Positions 38,460 to 47,627 of a stretch of DNA of 64,000 nucleotides are shown here, in pieces (the stretch's first letter is position 1; each line of letters begins with the position of its first letter). The translations under genes and the position numbers were made by a program. The notes below the pieces were generated by a model. The model was not told where the DNA came from. It was given only the letters and a program-made list of their open reading frames with translations, and did not search any database. The stretch is from positions 558,001 through 622,000 of the forward strand of contig NZ_CP129111.1 of assembly GCF_030407165.1 (NCBI RefSeq), in the 5' to 3' direction. The stretch comes from Fontisubflavum oceani. Lineage in GTDB: Bacteria > Pseudomonadota > Alphaproteobacteria > Rhodobacterales > Rhodobacteraceae.

Positions 38460-40618
38460 ATGAACAAGGTGCCGGGTATCATCCTGGCCTGTCTGATAGG
38501 CCTGTTCGGCGGGAACCCGCTTGGATCGGTCGCCTTGGCGCAGGAAGCGCCTGCTCGGACAACACTGAACAGCTATGGTTTGCCCGGGTTGATCGACATA
38601 CCCAGTGCATTCCGCATGCCCGATGGCGACCTTGCGGGGACGGTCTCGACATTCGCCGGCCAGACCCGGGGGACGCTCAGCTTCCAGATTACACCGCGTC
38701 TGACGGGCAGCTTCCGCTACTCTGGCCTGCGCGGATTCTCGCCAGGAGCAATCACGCCAACCTCTGATTTCACCTACTATGACCGAAGTTTTGATCTGCA
38801 TTTCAGCCTTTTGGAGGAACGCGGCATATGGCCCGCCCTCGCCGTTGGTCTGCGGGATTTTGGCGGGACAGGCGTCTATGGTTCGGAATATCTCGTGGCC
38901 AGTCGGCATTTTGGCCCTGAGGATCAAGTCGCGGTCACGCTCGGTCTGGGGTGGGGGCGGCTTGGGACCCGAAATGGATTTTCAAACCCGCTTGGATCGA
39001 TTGATACTCGGTTTGACACCCGCCCCGGGTTTGATGGTTTTGGCGGGACGTTCAATACTGGGCAATGGTTCAGGGGGGATGCAGCCGTGTTTGGCGGCAT
39101 CGAATGGCAGGTTAATGACCGGCTGGCTTTTCAGTTAGAGTACTCCTCTGACACCTATAGCGCCGAGCAGGCCGACGGAGTTTTCACCGACGAGAGTCCC
39201 ATCAATCTTGGCCTGACCTATCGTTTCGAGAATGGTACAGTTTTGGGCGCACGGTACATGCATGGCGCAGAGCTCGGCCTATCGCTGACCTTTGCGTTAA
39301 ACCCGGCCCGCCCGCCAGTCATCGGTGGGCGTGACCCAATGGCCAGACCCGTTGAAGTCCGGGACCCAGCGGCGCTCCCTTACGCGACGGCTTGGGCCTC
39401 CGACGTCAATGCGGCAGCGACGCTGCGCACAACCCTTTCCCGGGCGCTCGTCGGCGAGAGCATCGCTGTCGAGAGCCTGTCTGTGAACGCCAGCACCGCC
39501 CGCATCTCGGTTGTGAACGAACGCTATGACGCTGAGGCACAGGCGCTCGGGCGAATCGCACGCGCGATGAGCGCGACGCTCCCCCCTCCGTCGAAACCTT
39601 CGAGATCGTGTTCTTGGCCGAAGGCATCCCTCTCTCCCGGACCATCTTGAACAGGTCCGATCTCGAAGAGCTACAATATCACCCAGACGGAACCTTTCTC
39701 TCATACGGTCGGGCAACGATAACCGACGCGGCAGCGCTTAGCGACGCGGGCATGCAAACCGACACAGTCGTCTATCCGCGGCTTGACTGGTCACTTGGCC
39801 CCTATATCGAAACCTCGCTTTTCGACCCCGATGACCCACTTCGCTACAATGTCGGCGTGGAACTGGGCGCCAGCTACGACATCCGGCCCGGCCTCACCGT
39901 TTCCGGCGCTCTCCGTGGGGCAGCGTTCGGAACACTGGACGAATCGACACGAGCCTCTGACTCCGTCTTGCCGCGCGTTAGGTCAGACTCAAATCTCTAT
40001 GACCGAGAGGCCGATGTTGCGATCAGGCACCTGACCCTCGAACACTTTGGCCGTCCCGCACCCGACTTCTATTCTCGTGTCACCTTCGGCTATCTCGAAG
40101 AGATGTATGGCGGCCTCTCTGCTGAACTGCTCTGGATGCCCGTCAACAGCCGGTTTGGCCTCGGGATCGAGGTGAACCATGTTCAGCAGCGCGATTTCGA
40201 CCAGAGGTTCGGCTTTCAAGACTATTCCGTCACAACGGGCCATGCCTCAGCCTATTTCTCGCTGGCAGATGACTATGACATACAGATTGATGTCGGTCGC
40301 TACCTCGCGGGCGATTGGGGGGCGACGCTGAGCGTGGACCGGACCTTCGACAATGGCTGGCGCATTGGTGCCTTCGCCACGCTAACGGATGTGAGTTCCG
40401 AAGAATTCGGCGAGGGGTCTTTCGACAAAGGCATCCGCCTGACTGTTCCGTTGTCATGGTTCACTGGCCAGTCGACCCGTACCGAGCAAGCCTTTACCAT
40501 CCGACCCGTCTTGCGGGATGGCGGCGCACGCCTGAGTGTGCGTAACCGCTTGCATGACGTGGTTCGCGACTACCATGCGCCCAGCCTTGATGATCAGTGG
40601 GGACGGTTCTGGCGATGA
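38460..40618 (+). pseudogene. yjbH: YjbH-domain outer-membrane EPS protein, single-base frameshift
   Basis: Read as one gene the product is about 719 residues, starting MNKVPGIILACLIGLFGG with a signal peptide ending near ALAQ. The first frame has the YjbH beginning (LNSYGLPGLIDIPSAFRMPD; SFQITPRLTGSFRYSGL) and fails near 39585. The second frame continues ETFEIVFLAEGIPLSRTILN and ends at 40618. One more C in the six-C run at 39581-39586 joins them (ATLPPSVETFEIV). YjbH-like proteins are predicted beta-barrels in the yjbEFGH exopolysaccharide system. Its stop overlaps the next gene (ATGA). No strong ribosome-binding site is visible at the chosen start. Confidence 0.82.
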
Positions 40619-41281
40619 AGCTCCTGTCGAAACTCGTCTTGGTCCTGTCCTTCGGCCTTCTTGCGGCCTGCGGCACAGACAACAATCAACAGCCCTTGCA
40701 AATTGCACGCGGATTGTTGGCAGGCGCTGTCGGTGGCAACGCGGCACCCCAAGATCCGCGTGTCGTTCTGAACCGTGAGATCATCGATCGCGCGGCAACC
40801 CCCGTTATCCTTGTCGATACACTGCAATTGTCTGGCTCAGGCACGATGATCTCCACCGGTCGAGCTGGGCGCTATTCTTCCTGGGCCGGTCTTGATCAGG
40901 CTGGAGTTGTCCTTCTGGATGACGGGATCCTGACGGCGACCCGTGGCTATGGCGACGATCTCATCAGCTCCGATGTTGAAGAAGTCGTTGAAGCATTACG
41001 AATAGGCGAGGGACATCGCAGTGCGGGTCATGCGGTTTCTCGATGGCGAGGATGACGACTACACTCGATCAATGGTCTGTAGTTTCTCGGATATCGGGCC
41101 CGAGGTCATCACGATCTTTGACCGCGACATTTCGACCACGGCGGTTATCGAGGAGTGTCGGTCAAGTGATGAAGAGATTCGCAATAGCTATTGGATAGGG
41201 TCCGACGGGTTTATTTGGCGATCCATCCAATATGTGAGCCCGTCGCTCGGGTATTTCCAGATCGAACGACTGTTTCGATAG
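40615..41281 (+). pseudogene. yjbF: YjbF-like EPS lipoprotein, frameshift near the C-terminal third
   Basis: The start overlaps the yjbH stop (ATGA). The product has a lipoprotein signal (MKLLSKLVLVLSFGLLAACG, lipobox LAAC). The first frame runs to VEEVVEALRIGEGHRSAG and is then cut by a stop at 41053. The rest continues one frame later as MRFLDGEDDDYTRSMVCSFS to IERLFR at 41281. Here one base is surplus (or two are missing), perhaps in the GGG at 41025-41027, the opposite sign from the other breaks. The joined length of about 221 residues matches YjbF. Role: periplasmic or outer-membrane lipoprotein of the yjb-type polysaccharide system. Confidence 0.78.
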
Positions 41282-41377
41282 ACTTTACCAAGACCAGAGA
41301 AAGACTGGTTGCGCCATTGATGTGATCTTGTGGTCGTGATACAAAATAATCTCTATTCCCAAACAAATGGTGGTGCC

Positions 41378-41689
41378 GTGAAACACAGTATCAATCTCTT
41401 TGCAGCTGCGTCCCTTGCACTCATGTCGACCGTACCTGCAATGGCCCAGGTTACAGCCGACGCTTGCGTTACCGAACTTGGTGGAACAGTTGGTCAGAAT
41501 GCCGCAGGTCAAGCTGTTTGCCTTGTCGAAGAATTGCCGACCGGCACTCCAGGCAGCGAAGTCCTTGCGGGAGCAACCGGAGGGGCAACCGCCGGCGCAA
41601 TCATCGGTGGCTTGCTCTTGCTGGCGGTTGTCGTTGCCGCTGGAGATGATGATACGTCCGGTACATCCGGAACAGTAGTAGTGAATTGA
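41378..41689 (+). CDS. Small exported YjbE-like protein
   Basis: The likely start is GTG 41378 (MKHSINLFAAASLALMSTVP), giving 103 residues with a signal peptide ending AMA-Q. The mature part has one Cys pair (ACVTELGG ... AVCLVEELP). A glycine/alanine-rich hydrophobic segment (ATAGAIIGGLLLLAVVVAAG) and an Asp/Ser/Thr/Gly tail (DDDTSGTSGTVVVN) follow. The layout (signal, Gly/Ala-rich core, DG/T-rich tail) and the place after yjbH-yjbF recall E. coli YjbE, a small secreted protein of unknown role in the same operon; sequence similarity is only in character. A longer frame from 41330 is possible. Confidence 0.65.
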   Translation: MKHSINLFAAASLALMSTVPAMAQVTADACVTELGGTVGQNAAGQAVCLVEELPTGTPGSEVLAGATGGATAGAIIGGLLLLAVVVAAGDDDTSGTSGTVVVN

Positions 41690-42065
41690 CATATTCAACC
41701 AGCAGCAACTGAGTTGTAATGCTTCGGCTCATCGAGACGAATGGCACATAATGGTGTCGGGAGGCGATGGTTTTTCGCCTCCCGACACCAATTTTACGAG
41801 ATTTATATCGGTTTGTAGGGCTACTTAGCGATATCCCGGCTCTCAACCGATTGACTTACAACCAGAACAGAACATTGGCTGTGAGAGCGATGGCCGAGAG
41901 GAAGACCTTCGGGCATCGCTTTGGTGGCAATAGTCATATATTGGCTATGTGTTCTGAAGCCTAAGTCATTGATGGAATTGAATCACTTTACTCGAACTGA
42001 GCGCTTTCTATTCTGGTCACCACAAACCAAATTCGGATAAGTAATCCAAAGACATCAAGGAGGTT
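41690..42065. other. Intergenic region between EPS block and tRNA
   Basis: Besides the hairpin at 41752-41790 I see nothing firm. A 65-codon frame at 41767-41964 starts inside the hairpin loop, has no ribosome-binding site and is not credible as a gene. Confidence 0.6.
41752..41790 (+). terminator. Hairpin terminator after the EPS genes
   Basis: A perfect 16-bp stem (41752-41767 with 41775-41790) closes a 7-base loop, followed by ATTTTA. It lies 62 bases after the last EPS gene. The stem is unusually long and flawless for a terminator. Confidence 0.7.
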
Positions 42066-42142
42066 TGGTAGCGGAGGAGGGACTTGAACCCCCGACACGC
42101 GGATTATGATTCCGCTGCTCTAACCAACTGAGCTACTCCGCC
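42066..42142 (-). tRNA. tRNA-Met (anticodon CAT)
   Basis: The minus strand begins GGCGGAGTAGCTCAGTTGGT and has a full cloverleaf: 7-bp acceptor stem with one G-T pair, the D arm, the anticodon stem GCGGA/TCCGC around loop ATCATAA (anticodon CAT) and the T arm with GGTTCAAGT. A73 and CCA are encoded at 42066-42069. It is of the elongator Met type rather than initiator, judged from the paired first position and general form. A TilS-modified tRNA-Ile(CAT) is less likely. Confidence 0.95.
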
Positions 42143-42441
42143 GGACCGTGCGCGGTGCTAAGACAGCAACGCGCCTCCGTCAACCTCAAAATCACGGGGC
42201 AATGACATCCGAAGCAGCGGTGCTTCAAGGAGGCGTGTCACCAGGTTGCGCAGCAGGGCGGATACGATAGCTTGAACGCCAACCAAAGATCGCCGGTTTG
42301 AAACTCCATCCGCCCAAATCGGCGAAATACCAGAGACCTTTTCAAGATGCGCGTGTCCAATACGCCTACAGAATGCCCGCACGAAGACGGCACGGCTCAC
42401 CGGCCAGAACGGTGCGCGCTCCCCTTATCAGAGGTGCCAAT

Positions 42442-43371
42442 ATGATCCCGATACTCGACTGGCAACGGTTTGCCTCCGGCCAAGACCGAAATGGTTTCGT
42501 CGCTGACCTGGGCATCGCCGCCCGACAGACCGGTTTCTTCCTGCTCAAAGGGCATGGGGTCGATCCTGCCCTGCAAAGAGAGGTCTTTGACAAAGCGGAT
42601 CAGTTCTTCGCCCTGCCGCCTGCGGAGAAGGAGAGCATCTCAATCCTCAAGACGCCGCACTATCGGGGTTGGGCCCATGACGGGTTGGAGTCGCTCGATG
42701 AGGCAAGCGGCATGGCGGATCGCAAGGAGAGCTTCAATATGGGGCTCGACCTTGCCGCGGATGATCCCAGAGTGCTGGCGGGTGATCCCTTTCGCGGGGT
42801 CAATCAATGGCCCGATCTGCCCGGCTTTCGCAAAACAATGCTCCGCTACTACGATGCCGCGCTGGCGCTTGGGGTCAAACTGCATCGCGCCATCGCGCTG
42901 GATCTCGGACTGCCCGAACACCATTTTGACTCGGCCTTTATCGACCCACTGGCCGCGCTGCGCGTGTTGCATTACCCGCCCGGGAGAGATGCCAAAGACG
43001 AGATCGGTGCTGGAGCCCACACCGATTATGGCGCGATCACGCTGCTGATGACGGATGGGGAGCCGGGGTTGCAGGTCAAACCGCGCGGCGGATATTGGAT
43101 CGACGTGCCACATGTTCCCGGCGCTTATGTGGTCAATATCGGCGATTGCCTAATGCGATGGACCAACGACATTTATGTCTCGACCCCGCATCGGGTGTTG
43201 CGCCCCAAGAACCAACGCCGCTCGGTAGCATTTTTTGTTGAGGCAAACCCGGATGTTATTGTCGAGGCCTTGCCGGGCACCGGTGCCCCGAAATATCCGG
43301 CCATTCGGGCGGCCGACTATCTGCAATCGCGTCTGGATGTGACCTATAATGCGCCGGTGCCCAAGAGCTAG
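42442..43371 (+). CDS. 2-oxoglutarate/Fe(II) dioxygenase, isopenicillin N synthase family
   Basis: The start at 42442 (MIPILDWQRFASGQDRNGFV) has an AGAGG site; the frame is open from 42298 but that part looks non-coding. The 309-residue enzyme has the DIOX_N region with GFFLLKGHGVD and the double-stranded beta-helix with Fe ligands His193, Asp195 (GAHTDYGAITLL) and His250 (STPHRVL). The 2-oxoglutarate-binding Arg-x-Ser is at 259-261 (RRS). All ligands are present. Bacterial members oxidise diverse small molecules; the substrate is unknown. It converges with and overlaps the GH42 gene by four bases. Confidence 0.9.
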   Translation: MIPILDWQRFASGQDRNGFVADLGIAARQTGFFLLKGHGVDPALQREVFDKADQFFALPPAEKESISILKTPHYRGWAHDGLESLDEASGMADRKESFNMGLDLAADDPRVLAGDPFRGVNQWPDLPGFRKTMLRYYDAALALGVKLHRAIALDLGLPEHHFDSAFIDPLAALRVLHYPPGRDAKDEIGAGAHTDYGAITLLMTDGEPGLQVKPRGGYWIDVPHVPGAYVVNIGDCLMRWTNDIYVSTPHRVLRPKNQRRSVAFFVEANPDVIVEALPGTGAPKYPAIRAADYLQSRLDVTYNAPVPKS

Positions 43372-45263
43372 CGGCGCAACACACCCGCTTGCGGGATTGT
43401 CTGGCCCTCGAATGTCACAGCGTCAGGCCCGTGATTGAAGACATACTGCGTCGTCCCTGATTGGCGCAGCCGGACATCTTGCGGCAAGTCGAGGACCGGC
43501 ACATCAGCGCGCTCTGCCATTCGGGTCAGCACGCGCGCCAGATAGTCTGGGTCCGGCCAGCCGCCGAGATAATGCACCGCGCCCGACTGCACCAAAACCG
43601 GTCGGCCATCCGCATCGCGGTCAAGAACCTCGGCACCGCCCAGCAGATCCTCCCGCCACAAGGAGATCGCGCCGCCGCCGTCAACAGGCACCGGCATATC
43701 CGGGCGCAGCGTTTCGACCCGCGCTACCTGGATATCCAGATCGGGGATCGCGGGCGGCAACGGCACCGGGATCGCAAAGCCTTGGGTCTTCGTGCCAAAA
43801 CGCGGCCCAAGCAGCACCTGCGCATCGGAGGCCCGCAGCGCCGCAATCAGGCCGTCCGGCGGCATCTCCAACCCGGGGGCCAGGATCATTGCATAGCCCT
43901 CGAAATCCCGCGTCTCCGGCGGCAGGATGTCGATCGACAGGCCCAGCTTTCGCAACCCGCGATAGATCTCAAACACCAATCGGAAGTAATCGCATCCCCG
44001 TCCTTGCGGCTGCACATCCCAAGACCACGCGGCCTGGTAGTCAAAGATCAGCGCCACAGGGGCTTGAGCGGTTTCGACCTCTGGGGCATCAGCCAATTCT
44101 GCCGCAACCGCTGCGGCCTCGGCATAGCCAGCCGCCTCGGCGCTATCGGGGCGCAAAAGCCCGGCATGCATCTGTTCCTGCGCAAAGGGAGCCTGCCGCC
44201 ACCGGAAATAGCATACCGCCTCGGCACCATGGGCAAAGGCCTCCCAGGTCCAGAACCGGACCATGCCGGGCAGAGGCGCGGGATTATGCGGCGCCCAATT
44301 CACCGGCCCCGGCTGCTGCTCCATGATCCACCAGCGGCCCTGGCCGACGCTACGATAAAGGTCATGGTGAAACGCCTGGAAATCCGGGTCGCCTTGATGC
44401 GCATAGTGGCGCTTGTGTTCGGCAGAGTCCTCCAACCGGTCTTCCAAGAAACCCAGTGGATAACTGTCCCAGGTCGCGATCTCCATCTGATCGCCGGTGG
44501 CGAAATGATCGAACTCTGTGGTCCGGCCCATGTAGTTATGGCTGATCGGCGCATCAGACCGCGCCCGGATCGCGGCTACCTGCGCCCCATTGAACCGCAC
44601 CACCTGATCCGAGGAGAACCGCCGGAAATCCATCGCATGAGACGGGTTCGGCTCGGTCACCGTCAAGTTCGGCAGGTCGATCTCGTCGAAATCGCGATAC
44701 TCCATCGACCAGAACACATTGCCCCAAGCGCGGTTCAACGCCTCGGGCGATTGGTATTTCTGCGCCAGCCAGTCGCGGAACGCATGACGCGCCGCATCGG
44801 AATAGGAGATCACCGTGTCGTGGCAGCCATACTCATTATCCGTCTGCCACGCCCCAAGCGCCGGATGCCGCCCATAGCGCTCCGCCAGAAGCGTCGTGAT
44901 CCGCACCGCCTCCGCGCGATAGCCTTTATGCGAAAAGCAGTAATGCCGCCGCGATCCGAAGCCGCGCGCGCGGCCCTCTGCATCGACGGCCAGCATGTCG
45001 GGGTGTCTGTCCAGCATCCATCGCGGCGGTGTCGCGGTAGGCGTGCCCAGAACAATGCGCAATCCCGCCTGCCCCAGCACCTCAAACGCCCGGTCCAGCC
45101 AGTCAAACCGCATCTCACCGGGGGTTGGCTCCAAACGCGACCAGGCAAATTCGCCAATCCGCACCCAAGTCAGGCCAAGATCGGCCATGCGGGCCGCATC
45201 CTCGGCCCAGGCCTCTTCGGGCCAATGTTCAGGGTAATAGCACGTGCCGAGTGTACGTTTCAC
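43368..45263 (-). CDS. GH42 beta-galactosidase
   Basis: The 631-residue enzyme starts MKRTLGTCYYPEHWPEEAWA, the usual GH42 opening. The acid/base Glu lies in WQTDNEYGCHDT and the nucleophile Glu in RWWIMEQQPGPVNWAPHNP. A trimerisation domain and a small beta domain ending FEGQTIPQAGVLRR follow. No signal peptide, so hydrolysis is intracellular after uptake by the ABC system. It is the last gene of a nine-gene operon, coupled to the lactonase gene by ATGA. A 604-codon open frame on the opposite strand is a shadow. Confidence 0.93.
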   Translation of the reverse strand: MKRTLGTCYYPEHWPEEAWAEDAARMADLGLTWVRIGEFAWSRLEPTPGEMRFDWLDRAFEVLGQAGLRIVLGTPTATPPRWMLDRHPDMLAVDAEGRARGFGSRRHYCFSHKGYRAEAVRITTLLAERYGRHPALGAWQTDNEYGCHDTVISYSDAARHAFRDWLAQKYQSPEALNRAWGNVFWSMEYRDFDEIDLPNLTVTEPNPSHAMDFRRFSSDQVVRFNGAQVAAIRARSDAPISHNYMGRTTEFDHFATGDQMEIATWDSYPLGFLEDRLEDSAEHKRHYAHQGDPDFQAFHHDLYRSVGQGRWWIMEQQPGPVNWAPHNPAPLPGMVRFWTWEAFAHGAEAVCYFRWRQAPFAQEQMHAGLLRPDSAEAAGYAEAAAVAAELADAPEVETAQAPVALIFDYQAAWSWDVQPQGRGCDYFRLVFEIYRGLRKLGLSIDILPPETRDFEGYAMILAPGLEMPPDGLIAALRASDAQVLLGPRFGTKTQGFAIPVPLPPAIPDLDIQVARVETLRPDMPVPVDGGGAISLWREDLLGGAEVLDRDADGRPVLVQSGAVHYLGGWPDPDYLARVLTRMAERADVPVLDLPQDVRLRQSGTTQYVFNHGPDAVTFEGQTIPQAGVLRR

Positions 45264-46111
45264 AGAATGACCTGATGCTCATCTTGCCCAATCAGATGGG
45301 TTTCGGTGACAAAGGTCATACCGGCCTGCGGCTGCGCTGCAAGTTGTTCCTGAGTGAAGCCTTGCTGCGCGGTCGTGACATAGAGCTTTCCCGGGCCCAG
45401 CGCGGGACACGAGGCCTGTTCGACCGGCAATCTGATCTCTTCGACAAAGGCTCCGACCGCGTCATAGATCGCGACCCGCCATGACCCCCATTCAGCACAG
45501 ACAAACAGACCATCTTGGGTTACGACCGCACCATCCGGCCCACGCCCCGTCTCGCGGTGATCAATGAAAATCTCGGGATCGCCATTTGGCCAGCCCTGCC
45601 CGTCCAACCTCTGCCGCCAAATGAGACGCTGCTTTGTGTCGGCGAAATAGGCATGCGCGCCGTCAGGCGCAAAGCAGATCGCGTTGGGGATGCTGATCTT
45701 ATCGAAGAGCCGCCGCAACTCGCCGCGATAATAACGGTAAATCGCGCCCGCGTCGGTTTGCGCCTGTTTGCCCATCGTCCCGATCCAGAACCCACCGAAG
45801 TGGTCTGCACGGCCATCATTCGACCGCGTCAGCGGGTTGTCGGCCTCGAGCGGGATCACATGCTCCGACGCCCCGCTCATGATATCGAACCGGATCAGGT
45901 CGGTCTCGGTCGCGACCAAAAGCGCCGTGTCATCCACCCAACCGGCCGCCGAGACATGGCGGTCGAATACCCAGTCCTGCCGGGTCTCGCCGGGCTTGGT
46001 GAACAGCCGATTTCCCAAGATATCGAACCAAAAGAGCTGCCCCAAGCGCGGATGCCAAAGCGGCCCCTCGCCAAGCAGATTCCGATGGTCGTCAAAGACC
46101 TCTGCCGTCAT
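45260..46111 (-). CDS. SMP-30/gluconolactonase family sugar lactonase
   Basis: The 283-residue beta-propeller starts MTAEVFDDHRNLLGEGPLWH; the GEGPLW segment holds the metal-binding Glu. Further family marks are SNDGRADHFGGFWIGTMG (Asn and Asp near the metal) and FADTKQRLIWR. It probably opens galactono-lactone to galactonate, as judged from the neighbours (galactose-type SDR, DgoK, DgoA). It overlaps the genes on both sides by four bases. Confidence 0.9.
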   Translation of the reverse strand: MTAEVFDDHRNLLGEGPLWHPRLGQLFWFDILGNRLFTKPGETRQDWVFDRHVSAAGWVDDTALLVATETDLIRFDIMSGASEHVIPLEADNPLTRSNDGRADHFGGFWIGTMGKQAQTDAGAIYRYYRGELRRLFDKISIPNAICFAPDGAHAYFADTKQRLIWRQRLDGQGWPNGDPEIFIDHRETGRGPDGAVVTQDGLFVCAEWGSWRVAIYDAVGAFVEEIRLPVEQASCPALGPGKLYVTTAQQGFTQEQLAAQPQAGMTFVTETHLIGQDEHQVIL

Positions 46112-46713
46112 GCCACCGCCTCGTCATAAGCCGCCACGATCTCTGCGGCCCGCGCGGTCACATCCGCGACGCTCAGGCCGGGCGTATAGATGCCGGTGCC
46201 CAGGCCGAACCCATCGGCGCTGGCCGCGATCCAGTCGGCGAAGTTCTTCGGGCCGACGCCGCCCACCATATAGACCTGCGTACCAATCGGCAGCACAGCC
46301 CGGAGCGCTTTCAGACCTTCGATCCCCATCAAATGGCTTGGGAAGATTTTCAATCCATCCGCACCGGCCTTCAATGCGGCAAAGCATTCCGAGGGCGTCA
46401 GAACTCCGGGAAAGCTCTGCATCCGAGCCGCTTTCGTCGCCGCAATCACCTCGGAATCGAAATTAGGCGACACGATCAGGCGCCCGCCGACACCGGCGAC
46501 ATGGGCCACATCCTGACGGGTCAAAACCGTCCCCGCGCCGATCAACGCGTCCTGGCCGAAGCTCTGCACCATCACCGCGATGCTATCCAGCGGGTCGGGT
46601 GAATTCAGCGGCACCTCGATCCGGTCGATCCCCGCCTCGATCAGCGCGGCCGCGACCGGCGCGGCCTCCGCCGGGGTAATGCCGCGCAAAATGGCGATCA
46701 GAGGTCGGCTCAT
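46108..46713 (-). CDS. dgoA: 2-dehydro-3-deoxy-6-phosphogalactonate aldolase
   Basis: The start is ATG 46711-46713 (MSRPLIAILRGITPAEAAPV), which overlaps the kinase stop; the frame open to 46875 overlaps the kinase and is not real. The 201-residue protein is a class I KDPG/KDPGal aldolase: Glu in DRIEVPLNSP and the Schiff-base Lys in GADGLKIFPSH. LNSPDPLDSI rather than LRT-type sequence favours the galactonate form. It splits KDPGal into pyruvate and glyceraldehyde-3-phosphate. Confidence 0.93.
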   Translation of the reverse strand: MSRPLIAILRGITPAEAAPVAAALIEAGIDRIEVPLNSPDPLDSIAVMVQSFGQDALIGAGTVLTRQDVAHVAGVGGRLIVSPNFDSEVIAATKAARMQSFPGVLTPSECFAALKAGADGLKIFPSHLMGIEGLKALRAVLPIGTQVYMVGGVGPKNFADWIAASADGFGLGTGIYTPGLSVADVTARAAEIVAAYDEAVA

Positions 46714-47627
46714 GCAGTTGTCTCCGAAATGGTGGTATAGGCCCGGCCAAGGCCGATCCGTGTGAGGGGCCCCGCATCCAAAACCCGCGCGGATACGCCT
46801 TGCGCCTGAAGGGCATCGCCGTAGAGCGCGGCCAGCGCCGGCGCACCGGCGACAACCACTTCCTGCCCCAACCAATAGGGCCGCGCGGCGGCCAGCTCCG
46901 CGCCGATAAGCTCGCCGGAGAGCTGCGATCGGGCCGCCTCAGGGGTCAGCCCCTGCAACACGCCCTCGGCCCGAATGGCAAACAGCCGCTGCGCCAGACG
47001 TTCGGGTCGCGACAGGGCGTCCGCAACAGCGCTTTCAAAACGCGCTTGATCAAACCCCTCGTCGGCAATCCCATGCCGCAGCACACTTTCCTCCGAGATC
47101 AAGCGGAACAGCTCGCCGGTCAAAAATGTCTGGAAACTGACAATTTCGCCGGCGCTGATATGGACCCATTTGGTGTGGGTCCCAGGCAGGCACAGAATGC
47201 CATCAAACCCTGGCTCTTCTACAAGAAATCCCGCGATCTGGGTTTCTTCGCCGCGCATCACATCGGCTGGTTTCGCCTGGCTCACCCCCGGCATAATGAA
47301 CAATCGGATACGCCCATCCTGCGTCGCCACTGGCACAGGCTGCAAAGCGCCCGGGGCACAAGGCACGGCGCGATAGGGAACCTCGGCCCAGCCTTGGCGG
47401 GACCCAACCATACCGCAGGCCACCACCGGAACCGGCACCGACCCCAGCCAGGGCGCCACCAGTTTCAACAGCGCCGGTTCAAACCCGTCGCGAGCCAGCC
47501 CGCCCATCCCGTCATCGGAGGCCGCCTCGGCGCGGATCGTTCCATCCGCCGCCATCGCCCAGACGCGCAGGCGCGACGTGCCCCAATCGACTGCGATCCA
47601 ATCGGCATATGCAGCCCCGGCGCTCAT
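46710..47627 (-). CDS. dgoK: 2-dehydro-3-deoxygalactonokinase
   Basis: The 305-residue ASKHA-fold kinase starts MSAGAAYADWIAVDWGTSRL with the phosphate-1 motif (VDWGTSRLRVW). Family segments GMVGSRQGW, CLPGTHTKWVHI and FLTGELFRLI follow. It phosphorylates 2-keto-3-deoxygalactonate at O6. It is coupled to both the SDR gene and dgoA by 4-base overlaps. The downstream aldolase supports the galactonate rather than the gluconate assignment. Confidence 0.92.
   Translation of the reverse strand: MSAGAAYADWIAVDWGTSRLRVWAMAADGTIRAEAASDDGMGGLARDGFEPALLKLVAPWLGSVPVPVVACGMVGSRQGWAEVPYRAVPCAPGALQPVPVATQDGRIRLFIMPGVSQAKPADVMRGEETQIAGFLVEEPGFDGILCLPGTHTKWVHISAGEIVSFQTFLTGELFRLISEESVLRHGIADEGFDQARFESAVADALSRPERLAQRLFAIRAEGVLQGLTPEAARSQLSGELIGAELAAARPYWLGQEVVVAGAPALAALYGDALQAQGVSARVLDAGPLTRIGLGRAYTTISETTA

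Noticed and set aside
41767..41964. 65-codon frame as possible transposase remnant
   Set aside because: It starts within a hairpin loop, lacks a ribosome-binding site, and I could not match it to any transposase.
43461..45275. 604-codon open frame opposite the GH42 gene
   Set aside because: GH42 motifs and operon coupling make the minus strand the coding one; the plus frame has no recognisable domain and a shadow-like composition.
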